A DNA stretch of 64,000 nucleotides from Pseudomonas putida (GTDB taxonomy: Bacteria > Pseudomonadota > Gammaproteobacteria > Pseudomonadales > Pseudomonadaceae), in contig NZ_CP039371.1 in NCBI RefSeq assembly GCF_005080685.1, positions 1,984,001 through 2,048,000 of the forward strand, read 5' to 3'. Below, piece by piece: positions 27,301-34,921 of the stretch (position 1 is its first letter; every line of letters starts with the position of its first letter). Made by a program: the position numbers and the translations under genes. The notes below the pieces were generated by a model. That model was not told the origin of the DNA and ran no database searches. It saw nothing but the letters and a program-made list of their open reading frames with translations.

Positions 27301-29974
27301 GTTGCCGATGTTGCCAGCCAGCCAGCGTGACAAGGTGCTGCAGCAATGGAGCAACGGCGGTGCGATCGACGATGCGCCGGCTACCGTATTGCAGGCCATC
27401 GCAGCGCAGGTAGCCGCGCAGCCGGACGCCGTGGCCTTGATCTGCAACGGCCAGCGCTTGAGCTACAAGGCGCTCGACGACCGCGCCGAGGCATTGCTGC
27501 CAACCCTGCTGCGCAACGGCGCGGGCCCTGATGTGCCGATCGGCGTGGCGGTGGATCGCGGCCTGGACATGGTGGTCGGGCTGTTGGCCATTCTCAAGGC
27601 CGGCAGTGCCTACGTGCCACTGGATCCTGCCTATCCTCGCGAGCGCCTCCATTACATGATGGAGGACAGCGGTATGCGCCTGTTGCTCACGCAAAGTCAC
27701 TGGGCGCAACAGTTGTCCCTGCCCAAAGGTGTCGACGCGTTGTGCCTGGATCACCCGCAGCAGTGGCTAGCCGACAACGAGGCCGGACGTCCCATGGAAG
27801 TAGACCCTCGGCACCTGGCCTACATCATGTATACCTCGGGCTCTACCGGCCGTCCCAAGGGCGTGAGCATCAGCCATGGTGCGCTGGCGGCGCATGCACG
27901 GATGTCCCAAGGGTTCTTCAACCTCGGGCGCGATGACCGTGTGCTGCAATTCGCCACCTTCAATTTCGACGGTTTCGTCGAGCAGCTTTACCCGGCGCTG
28001 ATGTGCGGTGCCTCAGTGGTGATCCGTGGCAACGAGTTGTGGGACAGCGAGACGTTCTATCGTGAACTGCTGGCCAACGATATCAGTGTGGTCGACCTGA
28101 CGACGGCCTACTGGTTCATGCTGGCGAAGGACTTCGCCGAGCGCGGTCCGCGTGATTATGGGCGCCTGCACCAGGTGCACGCCGGGGGCGAAGCGATGCC
28201 GCCGGAAGGGTTGGCAGCATGGCGGGCCGCAGGGTTGCAGCACGTCAGGTTGCTCAATACCTACGGGCCCACCGAAGCGACCGTCACGGTGTCGGCACAA
28301 GCCTGCGCACCTTACGTCGAGCAGGCCCAGACGTTGCCTGCGGTGATGCCGATTGGCCGGCCGTTGCCTGGCCGTAGCCTGTACCTGCTGGATGTCGATG
28401 GGCAGTTGGCGTCGGTAGGGGCGGCGGGGGAACTGACCATCGGTGGCGACTTGCTGGCCCGTGGTTACCATGGCCGGCCGGGTCTGACCGCCGAGCGCTT
28501 CATCCCCGACCCGTTCGGTGCGCCGGGGGCACGGCTTTATCGCTCCGGCGACCTGGCGCGTTATAGCGCCGATGGCGTCATCGACTACGCGGGACGAATC
28601 GATCACCAGGTCAAGATCCGCGGCTTGCGTATCGAGCTTGGCGAGATCGAGGCATCCCTGCAGTCGCACCCGAGCGTGCGTGAGGCCTTGGTGGTCGACG
28701 TGCCTGGGCCTGCCGGGCGGCAGTTGGTGGGGTATGTGGTGGCGGTGTTGCCCGGACACTCAGCGCAGCAGGTGGGCGATATCCTCAAGGCGCATTTGCG
28801 CGAGCGCCTGCCGGACTACATGGTGCCCAGCGTGCTCATGGTGCTGGCGAGCATGCCGTTGAGCCCCAATGGCAAGCTCGACCGCGCACGTCTTCCCGCG
28901 CCGAATGCCGAAGATGCCGGTGGTCGTCATGTCGAGCCCCGCACACCGCTGGAACGTCAGTTGGCCGCGATCTGGATGCAGGTGCTCAAGATCGATCGGG
29001 TCGGCGTGGAGGACAACTTCTTCGAGCTCGGTGGCGACTCGATTACCTGCATGCAGGTGGTCGCCCGGGTTCGAGACCTGGGCCACCCAGGCTTGCAGAT
29101 CAAGGTCCGCGACCTGATCGGTAGACCGACCATTGGCCAGTTGCTCGAGCCAAGCACGGCGGACGCTGCGCTGTTGCCGCTCAACCGTGCGGTGGCAGGT
29201 AGAGCGCCGCTGTTCTGTGTCCATGGTGGGTTCGGCACGGTGTTCGACTACCAGCCCCTGGCCCGCGCCCTGGATGGCCGCCGCAGCGTGGTAGGTATCC
29301 AGTCGCGGATGCTGGTCGACGCTGGCTGGGCGGATCACTCGCTGGAAGCGACCGCGCAGGATTATGTGCGGTTGGTTCGCGAGCAGCAGCCTCAGGGGCC
29401 TTATCACCTGTTGGGGTGGTCATTGGGTGGCACGTTGGTGTCGCTGATGACGGCTGAGCTGGAGCGCCAAGGCGAGCAAGTCGCGTTTCTCGGGCTGGTC
29501 GACAGCTTTGTCGAAACAGTGGCGGTAGCGCCGGCTGCAGACACCTGGCTGACCGACCTGCACGGGTTCTGGGCGCTTATCGCGCCTGGCCTCGATCTTG
29601 CGCCGCTGCATGCCGTTGGCAGTGACGAGATGGATCAGGCGCAGGTCTGCGAATTGTTCGAGTCCATTCTGGCGAGCGTTGCCCAAGGCGCTGATCGGCA
29701 GGGCAATGGGTTCCTGGCGCTGAGCGCTGGTGAACTGGCCGGGATCTTCCATGCGGCGCGCAAGCTGCGCCGGCTGGCGGAGCAGTTCGAAGGTTGCGGG
29801 CCGGTGGCGGCCAAGCCGCTGGCGTGGTGGACACCGGGGCGTGAGCGGCAGGTTCTGCAATTGGAGCGGCAGTTGGGGCAGGATTTGTCGGGTGTTGCTG
29901 CGCTGGCTTGCACGCATGTGGATATCACTCGCCATGAGGCGGTGTTGGAGGCGTTGGTGCAGCGGCTTGGGTGA
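21392..29974 (+). CDS. Pyoverdine NRPS 3, terminal synthetase C-A-T-E-C-A-T-TE (predicted D-X, then Orn-like; pvdD-type)
   Basis: A 2860-residue synthetase that finishes and releases the peptide. Order: C1 (HHIVSDG near 170), A1 (YTSGSTG near 648), T1 (GGDS near 1038), epimerisation (HHLVIDG near 1212), C2 (HHILMDG near 1680), A2 (YTSGSTG near 2146), T2 (GGDS near 2547), thioesterase (VHGG near 2609; GWSLGG near 2674). A1 has the same code as NRPS2 A2 (DGEVCGGVT), so the same residue X should enter twice, both epimerised. A2 reads DGEDHGTVT, an acidic pocket fitting a basic residue. Ornithine or hydroxyornithine is likely, because many P. putida pyoverdines end in cyclic hydroxyornithine. The start has a clear ribosome site (TTAGGAGAG, 21375-21383) just after the NRPS2 stop. 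Only the first ~70 residues differ strongly from the duplicated NRPS2 module. Confidence 0.94.
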   Translation: MQALLDSVKSLSADERKALAALLKKQGVNLYGVTPICKRDPGHRPGLSYAQQRQWILWQLEPDSAGYNLPVALRLVGALDVGALQRSFTALIARHETLRTRFEQVDGQPLQVIEPPSPFSLEPEAVEPAQVQAWIDAEAAKPFDLERGPLLRARLLRLGSDEHVLMLTLHHIVSDGWSTPILVRELVALYEGDCQGREVSLPALPIQYADYAQWQRQWMEAGEQARQLAYWKEQLGDEQPVLELPLDRLRPARSSFRGARLQVPLSPALSQALQGLARERGVTLFMLLLASFQTLLHRYSGQRDIRVGVPVANRNRVETEGLIGFFVNTQVLRAQFDVGLGFDQLLTQVRQAALGAQAHQDLPFEQLVEALQPERSVSHSPLFQVMYNHQSASKTAVGSVSGLAIERLEGQGHVAKFDLSLDSFESENGLSAAFLYSTDLFDASTIERLAGHWLNLLEAVCRDPAQEVAALPLLGTGERQALLQAWDHTGPEVVLPPVHQLFEAQVLRTPDAVAVIGQRPGAECQLTYRELNLQANRLAHWLIEQGVGPEGRVAIAMSRSEQSLVAFMAVLKAGGAYVPLDVAYPAERLLHMMRDSHAALVLSETQWLDQLPLPSGTPGVALDQLQLDGYDTANPGVPLAAGNLAYVIYTSGSTGLPKGVAVEHGPLAMHIQATGERYETSPADCELHFMSFAFDGAHEGWMHPLINGARVLVRDDRLWLPDETCAQMHRHGVTIGVFPPIYLQQLAEHVEREGHPPAVRVYCFGGEAVSQASYELARRVLKPTWIFNGYGPTETVVTPLIWKAGVGDPCGAAYAPIGELVGHRSGYVLDDGLGLQPQGLAGELYLGGQGIARGYLDRPGLTAERFVPDPYGAPGARLYRSGDQTRCRGDGLMEYLSRVDHQVKVRGFRIELGEVEARLLAHPQVREAVVLAQDGPAGKQLVGYVVGSDAVQGNEVRQHLKTLLPDYMVPSHVLVIPALPLTPNGKLDRKALPLPDVSALQQGYVAPRNETEAQLAAVWADVLKLERVGLEDNFFELGGDSIMSIQVVSRARHQGLQFTPKELFEHQTVGELAQVVRRGGAVAIDQGLVSGDAPLTPIQSGFVEAAIPHRDHWNQAVMLAPREPLQAPVLEAALHAVLSHHDALRACLRDNGLNYDGPVPAVLWQRQALDDAALAEVAEQAQRSLSLEEGLLLRAVLIDRGTQGQRLLLVVHHLVIDGVSWRIVLEDLQQAYTDLAAQRTLALPAKSDAFKTWARRLRAHANEPGFASSLAYWQGQLLDASDALPCDRPHGRQTQGDTRSARTRLDRDWTRRLLQEIPHVYRTQINDLLLTALSRVVCRWTGQPSALIRLEGHGREDLFDDVDITRTVGWFTSVYPVCLSPSEALGDSIKAVKEQLRAVPHKGIGYGMLRYLGDEPTRQALAALPQGQIVFNYLGQFDQSFDEQQGLFTPAQESSGAGQSSETPLPARLSINGQVFAGELELNWTFSQQVYDDATVQALADAFTEELKALVSHCEATQTGGLTPSDVPLAGLDQAHLDQLPVAARDIADLYPLSPMQQGMLFHSLGQEEGGAYVNQLRVDVRGLDIERFRAAWQATVDSHEVLRASFLSGQAQALQLIRKHVTLSLEALDWQGRDDLAADLEAFADRDRQRGFDLENDPLLRLTAIKTGPDLHHLIYTNHHILMDGWSNSRLLGEVLQRYAGVQIPAPKGRFRDYIQWLGAQDAAANQAFWAEQLQAFDEPTRLAQAIRRPEGALAHGQGEWHQALDEATTQRLVAFSRQQHLTVNTVVQAAWLLLLHRYTGQAGVSFGATVAGRPAALVGIEEQLGLFINTLPVFAQVRAEQPVEQWLAQLQAQNLSLREREYTPLYDVQRWAGRGGESLFDTLLVFENYPVAEALQQGAPAGLAFGQVYNREQTNYPMTLGVTLGQQLRVHYSFDRSLFAEAAVAQLGEHFLELLLGICANAKAPIGELPMLPASQRDKVLQQWSNGGAIDDAPATVLQAIAAQVAAQPDAVALICNGQRLSYKALDDRAEALLPTLLRNGAGPDVPIGVAVDRGLDMVVGLLAILKAGSAYVPLDPAYPRERLHYMMEDSGMRLLLTQSHWAQQLSLPKGVDALCLDHPQQWLADNEAGRPMEVDPRHLAYIMYTSGSTGRPKGVSISHGALAAHARMSQGFFNLGRDDRVLQFATFNFDGFVEQLYPALMCGASVVIRGNELWDSETFYRELLANDISVVDLTTAYWFMLAKDFAERGPRDYGRLHQVHAGGEAMPPEGLAAWRAAGLQHVRLLNTYGPTEATVTVSAQACAPYVEQAQTLPAVMPIGRPLPGRSLYLLDVDGQLASVGAAGELTIGGDLLARGYHGRPGLTAERFIPDPFGAPGARLYRSGDLARYSADGVIDYAGRIDHQVKIRGLRIELGEIEASLQSHPSVREALVVDVPGPAGRQLVGYVVAVLPGHSAQQVGDILKAHLRERLPDYMVPSVLMVLASMPLSPNGKLDRARLPAPNAEDAGGRHVEPRTPLERQLAAIWMQVLKIDRVGVEDNFFELGGDSITCMQVVARVRDLGHPGLQIKVRDLIGRPTIGQLLEPSTADAALLPLNRAVAGRAPLFCVHGGFGTVFDYQPLARALDGRRSVVGIQSRMLVDAGWADHSLEATAQDYVRLVREQQPQGPYHLLGWSLGGTLVSLMTAELERQGEQVAFLGLVDSFVETVAVAPAADTWLTDLHGFWALIAPGLDLAPLHAVGSDEMDQAQVCELFESILASVAQGADRQGNGFLALSAGELAGIFHAARKLRRLAEQFEGCGPVAAKPLAWWTPGRERQVLQLERQLGQDLSGVAALACTHVDITRHEAVLEALVQRLG
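21607..27119 (+). repeat. Long direct repeat, copy B (first module and second C domain of NRPS3)
   Basis: Partner of 13750-19262 at offset 7857. The upstream limit is sharp: the sequence before 21600 is only distantly similar, then abruptly near identical from the codons for ALRLVGALDVG. The downstream limit is at 27119, where caggtctacaaccgc replaces caggtgcacacccgc and the copies drift apart. Confidence 0.9.
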
Positions 29975-30011
29975 GGAGGGGCGCTGCGGTTTTGCGGTGA
30001 GTCGCGGGGTA

Positions 30012-30263
30012 TGCGCTTGGGAGTTGTGGTGCCGCTGAAATCGAGCGCCGCCCGCGCGGCGCATCGCGACGCAAGGCCGCTCCCACATCTGTTTCGGGCC
30101 AATCATGTCTGGTAGCCCCGCGATATCTGTATTGCCGCCAAAGGCGAACAACCATGGCCTGACAGACAGTGGCACGTTGCAACAAATGTGGGAGCGGCCT
30201 TGCGTCGCGATGCGCCGCGCGGGCGGCGCTCGATGTATGCGGCACTGCACAACTCAAGCGCAC
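30012..30263. repeat. Composite palindromic element, copy 2 (inverted, internally shortened)
   Basis: This fills most of the 351-bp gap between convergent NRPS3 and pvdF. It runs from tgcgcttgggagttgt to caactcaagcgcac. Compared with copies 1, 3 and 4 its asymmetric middle is inverted: gggccaatcatgtctgg comes first and gttgcaacaaatgtggg last. About 55 bases of the middle are missing. The REP-like core here is of the atcgcgacgcaaggccgctc type. Confidence 0.8.
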
Positions 30264-30272
30264 GCCAAACCC

Positions 30273-30305
30273 AAAAAAAGCCCCCGGCCACAAGACCGGG
30301 GGCTT
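30273..30305 (-). terminator. Rho-independent terminator of the pvdMO-ptaA-pvdEF operon
   Basis: The hairpin aagcccccgg / ccgggggctt (30278-30305) has a run of seven A to its left, which is a U tract when read on the minus strand. It lies 20 bases past the pvdF stop. Confidence 0.88.
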
Positions 30306-30325
30306 TCCTCACTACCCTAACCGCC

Positions 30326-31174
30326 TCAAGCCGGTGCCAGACTTTCCTGCCGTGCCATGGCCAGCTTCATCATCCCCTCGCTCAACGCCGGGAACAGGCT
30401 GCGATTGAAGTTGTTCCAGCGCAATTCCAGAATGGTGTCCTGCGCCGCGATAGGCGTATTGAGCACATCATGGATCACCTCGCCCGAGTCGATACCGGTA
30501 TCCATGTAATGCAGCGAGGCGCCGGTCTTGTCGACCACCGGCACGTCGATCTCCTCCCGCGTCACCCAGTCCACCACCTTGCGTCCGCGGGCACCGCTCA
30601 GGGCGTCCAGGGTCGCGTAGGCGCCACGACGCTCATAAGGCGACTCCAGCCGGGTAATGCCTGGGTGGATGTTGATCATGCGGCGGTAGTAGGGGCTGGT
30701 CGGGCGCACCAGTTCGTCGAGAATCACCAGCAACCCGTCGACCACCACCAGATCGATCTCCAAGGCCTGCAAATGCTGCAGCAGCCGTTGCTCGAAAGCG
30801 TGCTTGCCTGCTGGCCGGTCACTGGAGCCAAGGGGCAGACTGCGATACGACGAAGGGATCGGAGTCAGCAGGTCGTTGACCGAACGGCCCTGTACCTGCA
30901 GTTGCGCCGGGTAGAACCAACGCTGGCCAGGGTCATGGCTGAAGCCATACTCGGCAAGGTGTTCGCGGTCACGTGGCGATTGCGCATCGTCATCGTAGAT
31001 GATCGTCTCCAGGTGATAGTGATCGCCCAGTTCGGTATGTTCCAACTGCTCGACCAGGTACTCCAGCACCGACTTCATGTAACGCTGTTCGCCTTTGTAC
31101 GGCACCATCTGACCGGCCTTGTCGGCTGCTGCATTGCGCAGCGACCACAGGTAGGCGATTTTCTGCTTGCTCAT
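30326..31174 (-). CDS. pvdF: N5-hydroxyornithine formyltransferase PvdF
   Basis: A 282-residue cytoplasmic enzyme that transfers a formyl group from N10-formyl-tetrahydrofolate to N5-hydroxyornithine, giving the hydroxamate ligand fOHOrn. The protein has the formyltransferase signature region NIHPGITRLESPYERRG with its Asn-x-His-Pro core, and a downstream Asp-Thr-Gly-Ile-Asp-Ser-Gly segment. Its length fits the ~275-residue P. aeruginosa protein. The ATG is preceded by AAGGAGGG at ideal spacing. It is the last gene of the operon, 25 bases after pvdE. Its presence implies that at least one residue of this pyoverdine is formyl-hydroxyornithine, a constraint on the unassigned X residues. Confidence 0.88.
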   Translation of the reverse strand: MSKQKIAYLWSLRNAAADKAGQMVPYKGEQRYMKSVLEYLVEQLEHTELGDHYHLETIIYDDDAQSPRDREHLAEYGFSHDPGQRWFYPAQLQVQGRSVNDLLTPIPSSYRSLPLGSSDRPAGKHAFEQRLLQHLQALEIDLVVVDGLLVILDELVRPTSPYYRRMINIHPGITRLESPYERRGAYATLDALSGARGRKVVDWVTREEIDVPVVDKTGASLHYMDTGIDSGEVIHDVLNTPIAAQDTILELRWNNFNRSLFPALSEGMMKLAMARQESLAPA

Positions 31175-31199
31175 AGGAACCCTCCTTGAAAAAGGGGCG

Positions 31200-32861
31200 T
31201 CATGCCGGCTGCAGGGGAGCGGCGACGCGTTCGGTGGTGACGCGACCCTTGTCCATGCGGATCAACTGGTCGGCGACATTGAAATAGCGATCGTCGTGGG
31301 AAATCACGATGACGGTTCGGCCCTGGCGCTTGAACTCCGGCAGTAGCTCGGTATAGAAGACCCGGCGGAACGAAGGGTCTTGGTCGGCTGCCCATTCATC
31401 GAAGACCAGGACCGGGCGTTCATCCAGCCACGCATTGACCAGGGCCAGCCGCTTGCGTTGGCCGGTGGACAGCGCCGTGGTGCTGTAGCTGCCGCCCACC
31501 AGGCTCACTTTGTGGGCGATGTCCAGGCGCTCCAGGTAGCGGCTCACCCGTTCAGGCTTGTCCAGCGCTTCGGGGCTGAGGTCGTCGAACAGGTGATGGT
31601 CGGCGAAGATGGTGGTGAACAACTGGCGGTAATCGTCGCGTTGCGCGTCGCTGACGCAGCGCCCGTCGACGCGTACCTCGCCTGCTTGCGGGGGATAGAG
31701 CCCCAGCAGCAGCTTGATCAGCGAAGTCTTGCCGCAGCCGTTCTCGCCGACGATGAACAGGATCTCGCCACGCTCGATTTTCAGGTCCACCGGGCCGAGG
31801 CTGAAGGGCTCGCTGCCTTCGACCACCGGGTAGTCGTAGCGCACCGCAGCCAGTTCGAGCTGCTGGAACGGGGCAGGGGCGGTCGGGCGGCCAGGTTGCC
31901 CCTGGATCTCCGGTGACGAGAAACGCCAGGAAACATCGGCCACGCGGGCCAGGGCGATACGGGCACGGCTGACCATCGGCAGGTTGAGTACCAATTGCTC
32001 CAAGGGGCCTTTCATGTACAGCATGACCAACACGAAGCCGCCGAGCACGGTGCGTTCGGCGGCTGGCCACAGCACCTGGAACGCGATGGCCACGCCGATC
32101 ACGGCGAAGAACAGCATCGAGCCGAAGGTTTCCGCGCTGATGAAGATGTTCGCCGCGCGGATGTTGGCCTGCGCGATGCGCTCGGTGACCCCTTCGATCA
32201 GCTCGTCGCGCAGGTGCCAGCGGCGTGGACGCTGGATGCGCAGCTCCTTGGCGCCGTCGGTCATCGCCTGGTAGTAGCCCTGCAGTTCGTCCTCGCCATC
32301 GCGTGCCTGGGCCAGCCTGACGTTGCCGAACCGCTGGGCGATGTACTGGGCGCCGACCCCCACCATCACGGTGAGCACGGTCAACAGCAGGATCTGCCAG
32401 GACAGTACGGCCAGGTAGCACAGGCAGGCCAGGGTGACGGTAAAGGCGATGACCATCGGCGCGACCGACAACGCGAAGGTACTGATGGTGGTGACGTCAT
32501 TGAGCAGGATCGGAATCAACCGGTGCCCGCGAAACCGCTCGAGCTGTTCGATCGGAGCGGCCAGTACCTTGCCTGCCAGCTCGCGCCTGAGGTTGCGCAC
32601 CACCCGCTGGCCGACGTAGTTGGTCAACAGCCGCGATCCTGTCGAGCAGCCCAGTGTCAGCATGCAAAGCCCGGCGAACTGCAGCGCCAGGCGCACGGTG
32701 GGGCCGGGGCCTTCGTTCATGGCATGGTTGATGGTCGCCAGCAGCGTCGTCACGCTCAACCCGCTGACGATGCCCATCAGGATGGAGGCCAGTACCGCCA
32801 GCCAGTAAGGCTTGAGGATGCGCCAGGTTTCGCCGGTCAGGCTGTTCGATGCACGGGTCAT
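31200..32861 (-). CDS. pvdE: Pyoverdine precursor exporter PvdE (ABC transporter, fused permease-ATPase)
   Basis: Inner-membrane ABC exporter of 553 residues that moves acylated ferribactin from cytoplasm to periplasm. The N-terminal half has six predicted membrane segments (for example around residues 20-40, 55-80, 130-180). The C-terminal ATPase has Walker A GENGCGKT, signature LSTGQRKRLA, Walker B VLVFDEW (Glu next to the Asp) and the switch His in VISHDD. This matches the known ~549-residue PvdE. It lies 53 bases after ptaA and 25 bases before pvdF in one operon. I see no PvdS box directly upstream, so expression should come from the promoter ahead of pvdM. Confidence 0.94.
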   Translation of the reverse strand: MTRASNSLTGETWRILKPYWLAVLASILMGIVSGLSVTTLLATINHAMNEGPGPTVRLALQFAGLCMLTLGCSTGSRLLTNYVGQRVVRNLRRELAGKVLAAPIEQLERFRGHRLIPILLNDVTTISTFALSVAPMVIAFTVTLACLCYLAVLSWQILLLTVLTVMVGVGAQYIAQRFGNVRLAQARDGEDELQGYYQAMTDGAKELRIQRPRRWHLRDELIEGVTERIAQANIRAANIFISAETFGSMLFFAVIGVAIAFQVLWPAAERTVLGGFVLVMLYMKGPLEQLVLNLPMVSRARIALARVADVSWRFSSPEIQGQPGRPTAPAPFQQLELAAVRYDYPVVEGSEPFSLGPVDLKIERGEILFIVGENGCGKTSLIKLLLGLYPPQAGEVRVDGRCVSDAQRDDYRQLFTTIFADHHLFDDLSPEALDKPERVSRYLERLDIAHKVSLVGGSYSTTALSTGQRKRLALVNAWLDERPVLVFDEWAADQDPSFRRVFYTELLPEFKRQGRTVIVISHDDRYFNVADQLIRMDKGRVTTERVAAPLQPA

Positions 32862-32914
32862 GTCGATGTCTCGCTGGGCTTCGTCAATTTGCGGGCTCCT
32901 TGAGGGAAGTGAAT

Positions 32915-34024
32915 TCAGGCGTGCTGCATGACGCGCAAGAAGGACCGCACGAACACGTCCATCTGCTCTGCGCTGCCGACGCTCACGCGCATCCAGTCTG
33001 GCCAGGCGTGGAACACGCGGCCCACGCGTACCCCGCTGCCTTCCAACGCCTCGATGACGGGCGCGGCGGGGCGCTTGAGGGCCACCATGAAACAGTTGGC
33101 CTGGGCGTCGGTGCAGGTGTAGCCGGCAGCGCGCAGGCGGGCGAGCGTGCTGTCGAGGTTGGTGCGGTTGGTGCGTTTGCGTTCGGCCACCAGGTCTGGC
33201 TGCTCCAGGCTGGCGATGCCACCCAGGGCTGCGGCCAGGCTGATGAAGTTGCGGCCATTGAAGCGTTCGAGCGCCGCGAGCACGTCAGGCTTGCCGACCG
33301 CCAGCCCCAACCGCGCACCCGCCATGCCATACAGCTTGGAGAACGTACGCAGCACCACCACGTCATCGTGCTGCACTGCCAGGTCCAGGCAGGGCTGGGT
33401 ATCGGAGAAATGGATATAGGCTTCGTCGATGATCGCCAGGCAGCCCGCCGGCTTTTGGGCGACGAGTTGTTCGATGTCGGCGCGTGGGGTGAGGGTGCCG
33501 GTCGGGTTGTTCGGATTGCACAGGTAAAGCACCCCAGCCTGGGTGTCGGCGGCGAGCATGGCGCGCACGTCATGGGCGTGGCGGGCATCCAGGGGCGTTT
33601 CGTGCAAGACGGCACCGATGGCCTTGGTGCCGGCGGCTACCGAATCGTAGGTGGGCGTGCAGATGACCACGCTGCGTTCGCCTGCGTAGCTCGCCAGCCC
33701 GTACTGCAAGGGCGCGCGTGAGCCGCTGAACACCGCGACATGGTCCACGGGGACCTGGTTCTGCCTGGCGAACAGTTCGATCAACCGTACCTGCTGCTCG
33801 TATTCATAGCGCCCGCTGTGCCGGGCGCCCAGTTCCATCGCCTTGACTGCAGACGGTGTGGGTCCGTAAGGGCTTTCGTTGTAATCCAGGCGAACGATGT
33901 CATCGCCAGCGAGCGGGCCTTTGATGCTTGGCGCCGCGCCAGTGGCTGCCCAGGCGGGCAGGGCGGGGGCGAGGCTGGCCAGGGTTGCGGTGGTGACGAA
34001 GTTGCGTCGGCTCAAGGCAGTCAT
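32915..34024 (-). CDS. ptaA: Tat-exported periplasmic PLP transaminase PtaA (pyoverdine side chain)
   Basis: A 369-residue fold-type I aminotransferase resembling histidinol-phosphate aminotransferases. Visible are the substrate-loop DYNESPYGP, the NPNNPTG motif, DEAYIHF and the PLP-lysine region FSKLYGMAGARLG. It starts with a twin-arginine signal (LSRRNFVTTATLAS, cleavage after PAWA), so it acts in the periplasm, which excludes a role in histidine synthesis. PtaA of P. fluorescens is known to convert the glutamate side chain of the chromophore to alpha-ketoglutarate. The usual pyoverdine transaminase PvdN belongs to the class-V family and looks different. AGGAGA precedes the ATG. It lies 18 bases after pvdO in the operon. 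Assignment as PtaA rather than PvdN rests on family motifs, not alignment. Confidence 0.8.
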   Translation of the reverse strand: MTALSRRNFVTTATLASLAPALPAWAATGAAPSIKGPLAGDDIVRLDYNESPYGPTPSAVKAMELGARHSGRYEYEQQVRLIELFARQNQVPVDHVAVFSGSRAPLQYGLASYAGERSVVICTPTYDSVAAGTKAIGAVLHETPLDARHAHDVRAMLAADTQAGVLYLCNPNNPTGTLTPRADIEQLVAQKPAGCLAIIDEAYIHFSDTQPCLDLAVQHDDVVVLRTFSKLYGMAGARLGLAVGKPDVLAALERFNGRNFISLAAALGGIASLEQPDLVAERKRTNRTNLDSTLARLRAAGYTCTDAQANCFMVALKRPAAPVIEALEGSGVRVGRVFHAWPDWMRVSVGSAEQMDVFVRSFLRVMQHA

Positions 34025-34042
34025 GGTAGTTCTCCTGTGAGA

Positions 34043-34921
34043 TCAGTCCTCGTCGGCACCGTCGAGGTTGCGGGCCACGCGAAAGCCCAACCAGTCGCCG
34101 CGCACTTCGGGTTTGCGCTCGTTGCGGTTGCCCGAGCGCGAGAAGATCGCCGGTTCGCTGTAGTCGTTGCCGCGGATCTGCCGATGCTCGCAGGTGCCAC
34201 CGGTGGTCCAGGCACTGCCATCGGCGGGAGCGCCGACATAGTCGGTGTGCCAGCAGTCCTCTACCCACTCGTAGACGTTGCCGTGCATGTCGTACATGCC
34301 AAAGGCGTTGGCCGGGAAGCTGCCGACCGGCGAGGTGAACGAGAAGCCGTCGGCGGGGCCGTAGACGTTGGCATGCTTGCTGATGGCGTACTCGCCTTCC
34401 TTGTCGAACGGGAACGGAAACGCACCCTTGGAGCCTGCGCGGGCAGCGTATTCGCGTTCTGCCTCGCTGAGCATGCGATAGGGCTTGCCGGTGGTCTTGG
34501 CCAGCCAGGCGATGTAGTCGCGGGCCTCGAACCAGGTCATGCACACTGCAGGCTGGCGTGGTCCCTGGGCGTAATGGGGCTTGCCGTTCTGGCACAGGCG
34601 GCCGGGGCGCAGGTCGCCGTCGGGCAGTACCGTGCCGGTGGCCTCGGCGTAGGCCTGCCATTGTTCGGCAGTGATGTTGAAGCGGCTGACCGCGAACGGG
34701 CGGGCGAAGGTGACGGTGTGCTGCGGGCCCTCGTCGTCCTGCTTGCCGACCTCATCATTCGGGGTGCCCATCACGAAACTGCCCGCGGGCAGCACCACCA
34801 TTTCCGGGCAATGCTTCTTGCAGTCGGTGAAGACCTTCCCTGGCTCCGTGGGGTCGGCAGCCGCGGCGTGGGCCGACAATGACAGGCAACCTAGGGCAAA
34901 CAGCAGGTTGAGGCGATTCAT
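34043..34921 (-). CDS. pvdO: Pyoverdine maturation protein PvdO (formylglycine-generating-enzyme-like, periplasmic)
   Basis: A 292-residue protein with a signal peptide (MNRLNLLFALGCLSLSAHA) and a sulfatase-modifying-factor/FGE-like domain: PAGSFVMGTP, AVCMTWFEARDYIAWL, LSEAEREYAARAG, GMYDMHGNVYEWVEDCW, RGGT-like and GFRVARN. PvdO is required in the periplasm for the last oxidation, dihydropyoverdine to pyoverdine. The start ATG overlaps the pvdM stop by four bases (ATGA), so the two are translationally coupled. A much longer open frame continues upstream through pvdM, but that part is only an out-of-frame reading of pvdM. Confidence 0.92.
   Translation of the reverse strand: MNRLNLLFALGCLSLSAHAAAADPTEPGKVFTDCKKHCPEMVVLPAGSFVMGTPNDEVGKQDDEGPQHTVTFARPFAVSRFNITAEQWQAYAEATGTVLPDGDLRPGRLCQNGKPHYAQGPRQPAVCMTWFEARDYIAWLAKTTGKPYRMLSEAEREYAARAGSKGAFPFPFDKEGEYAISKHANVYGPADGFSFTSPVGSFPANAFGMYDMHGNVYEWVEDCWHTDYVGAPADGSAWTTGGTCEHRQIRGNDYSEPAIFSRSGNRNERKPEVRGDWLGFRVARNLDGADED

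Noticed and set aside
32915..34024. hisC, histidinol-phosphate aminotransferase
   Set aside because: The twin-arginine export signal and the position inside the pyoverdine maturation operon argue against a cytoplasmic histidine-biosynthesis enzyme.
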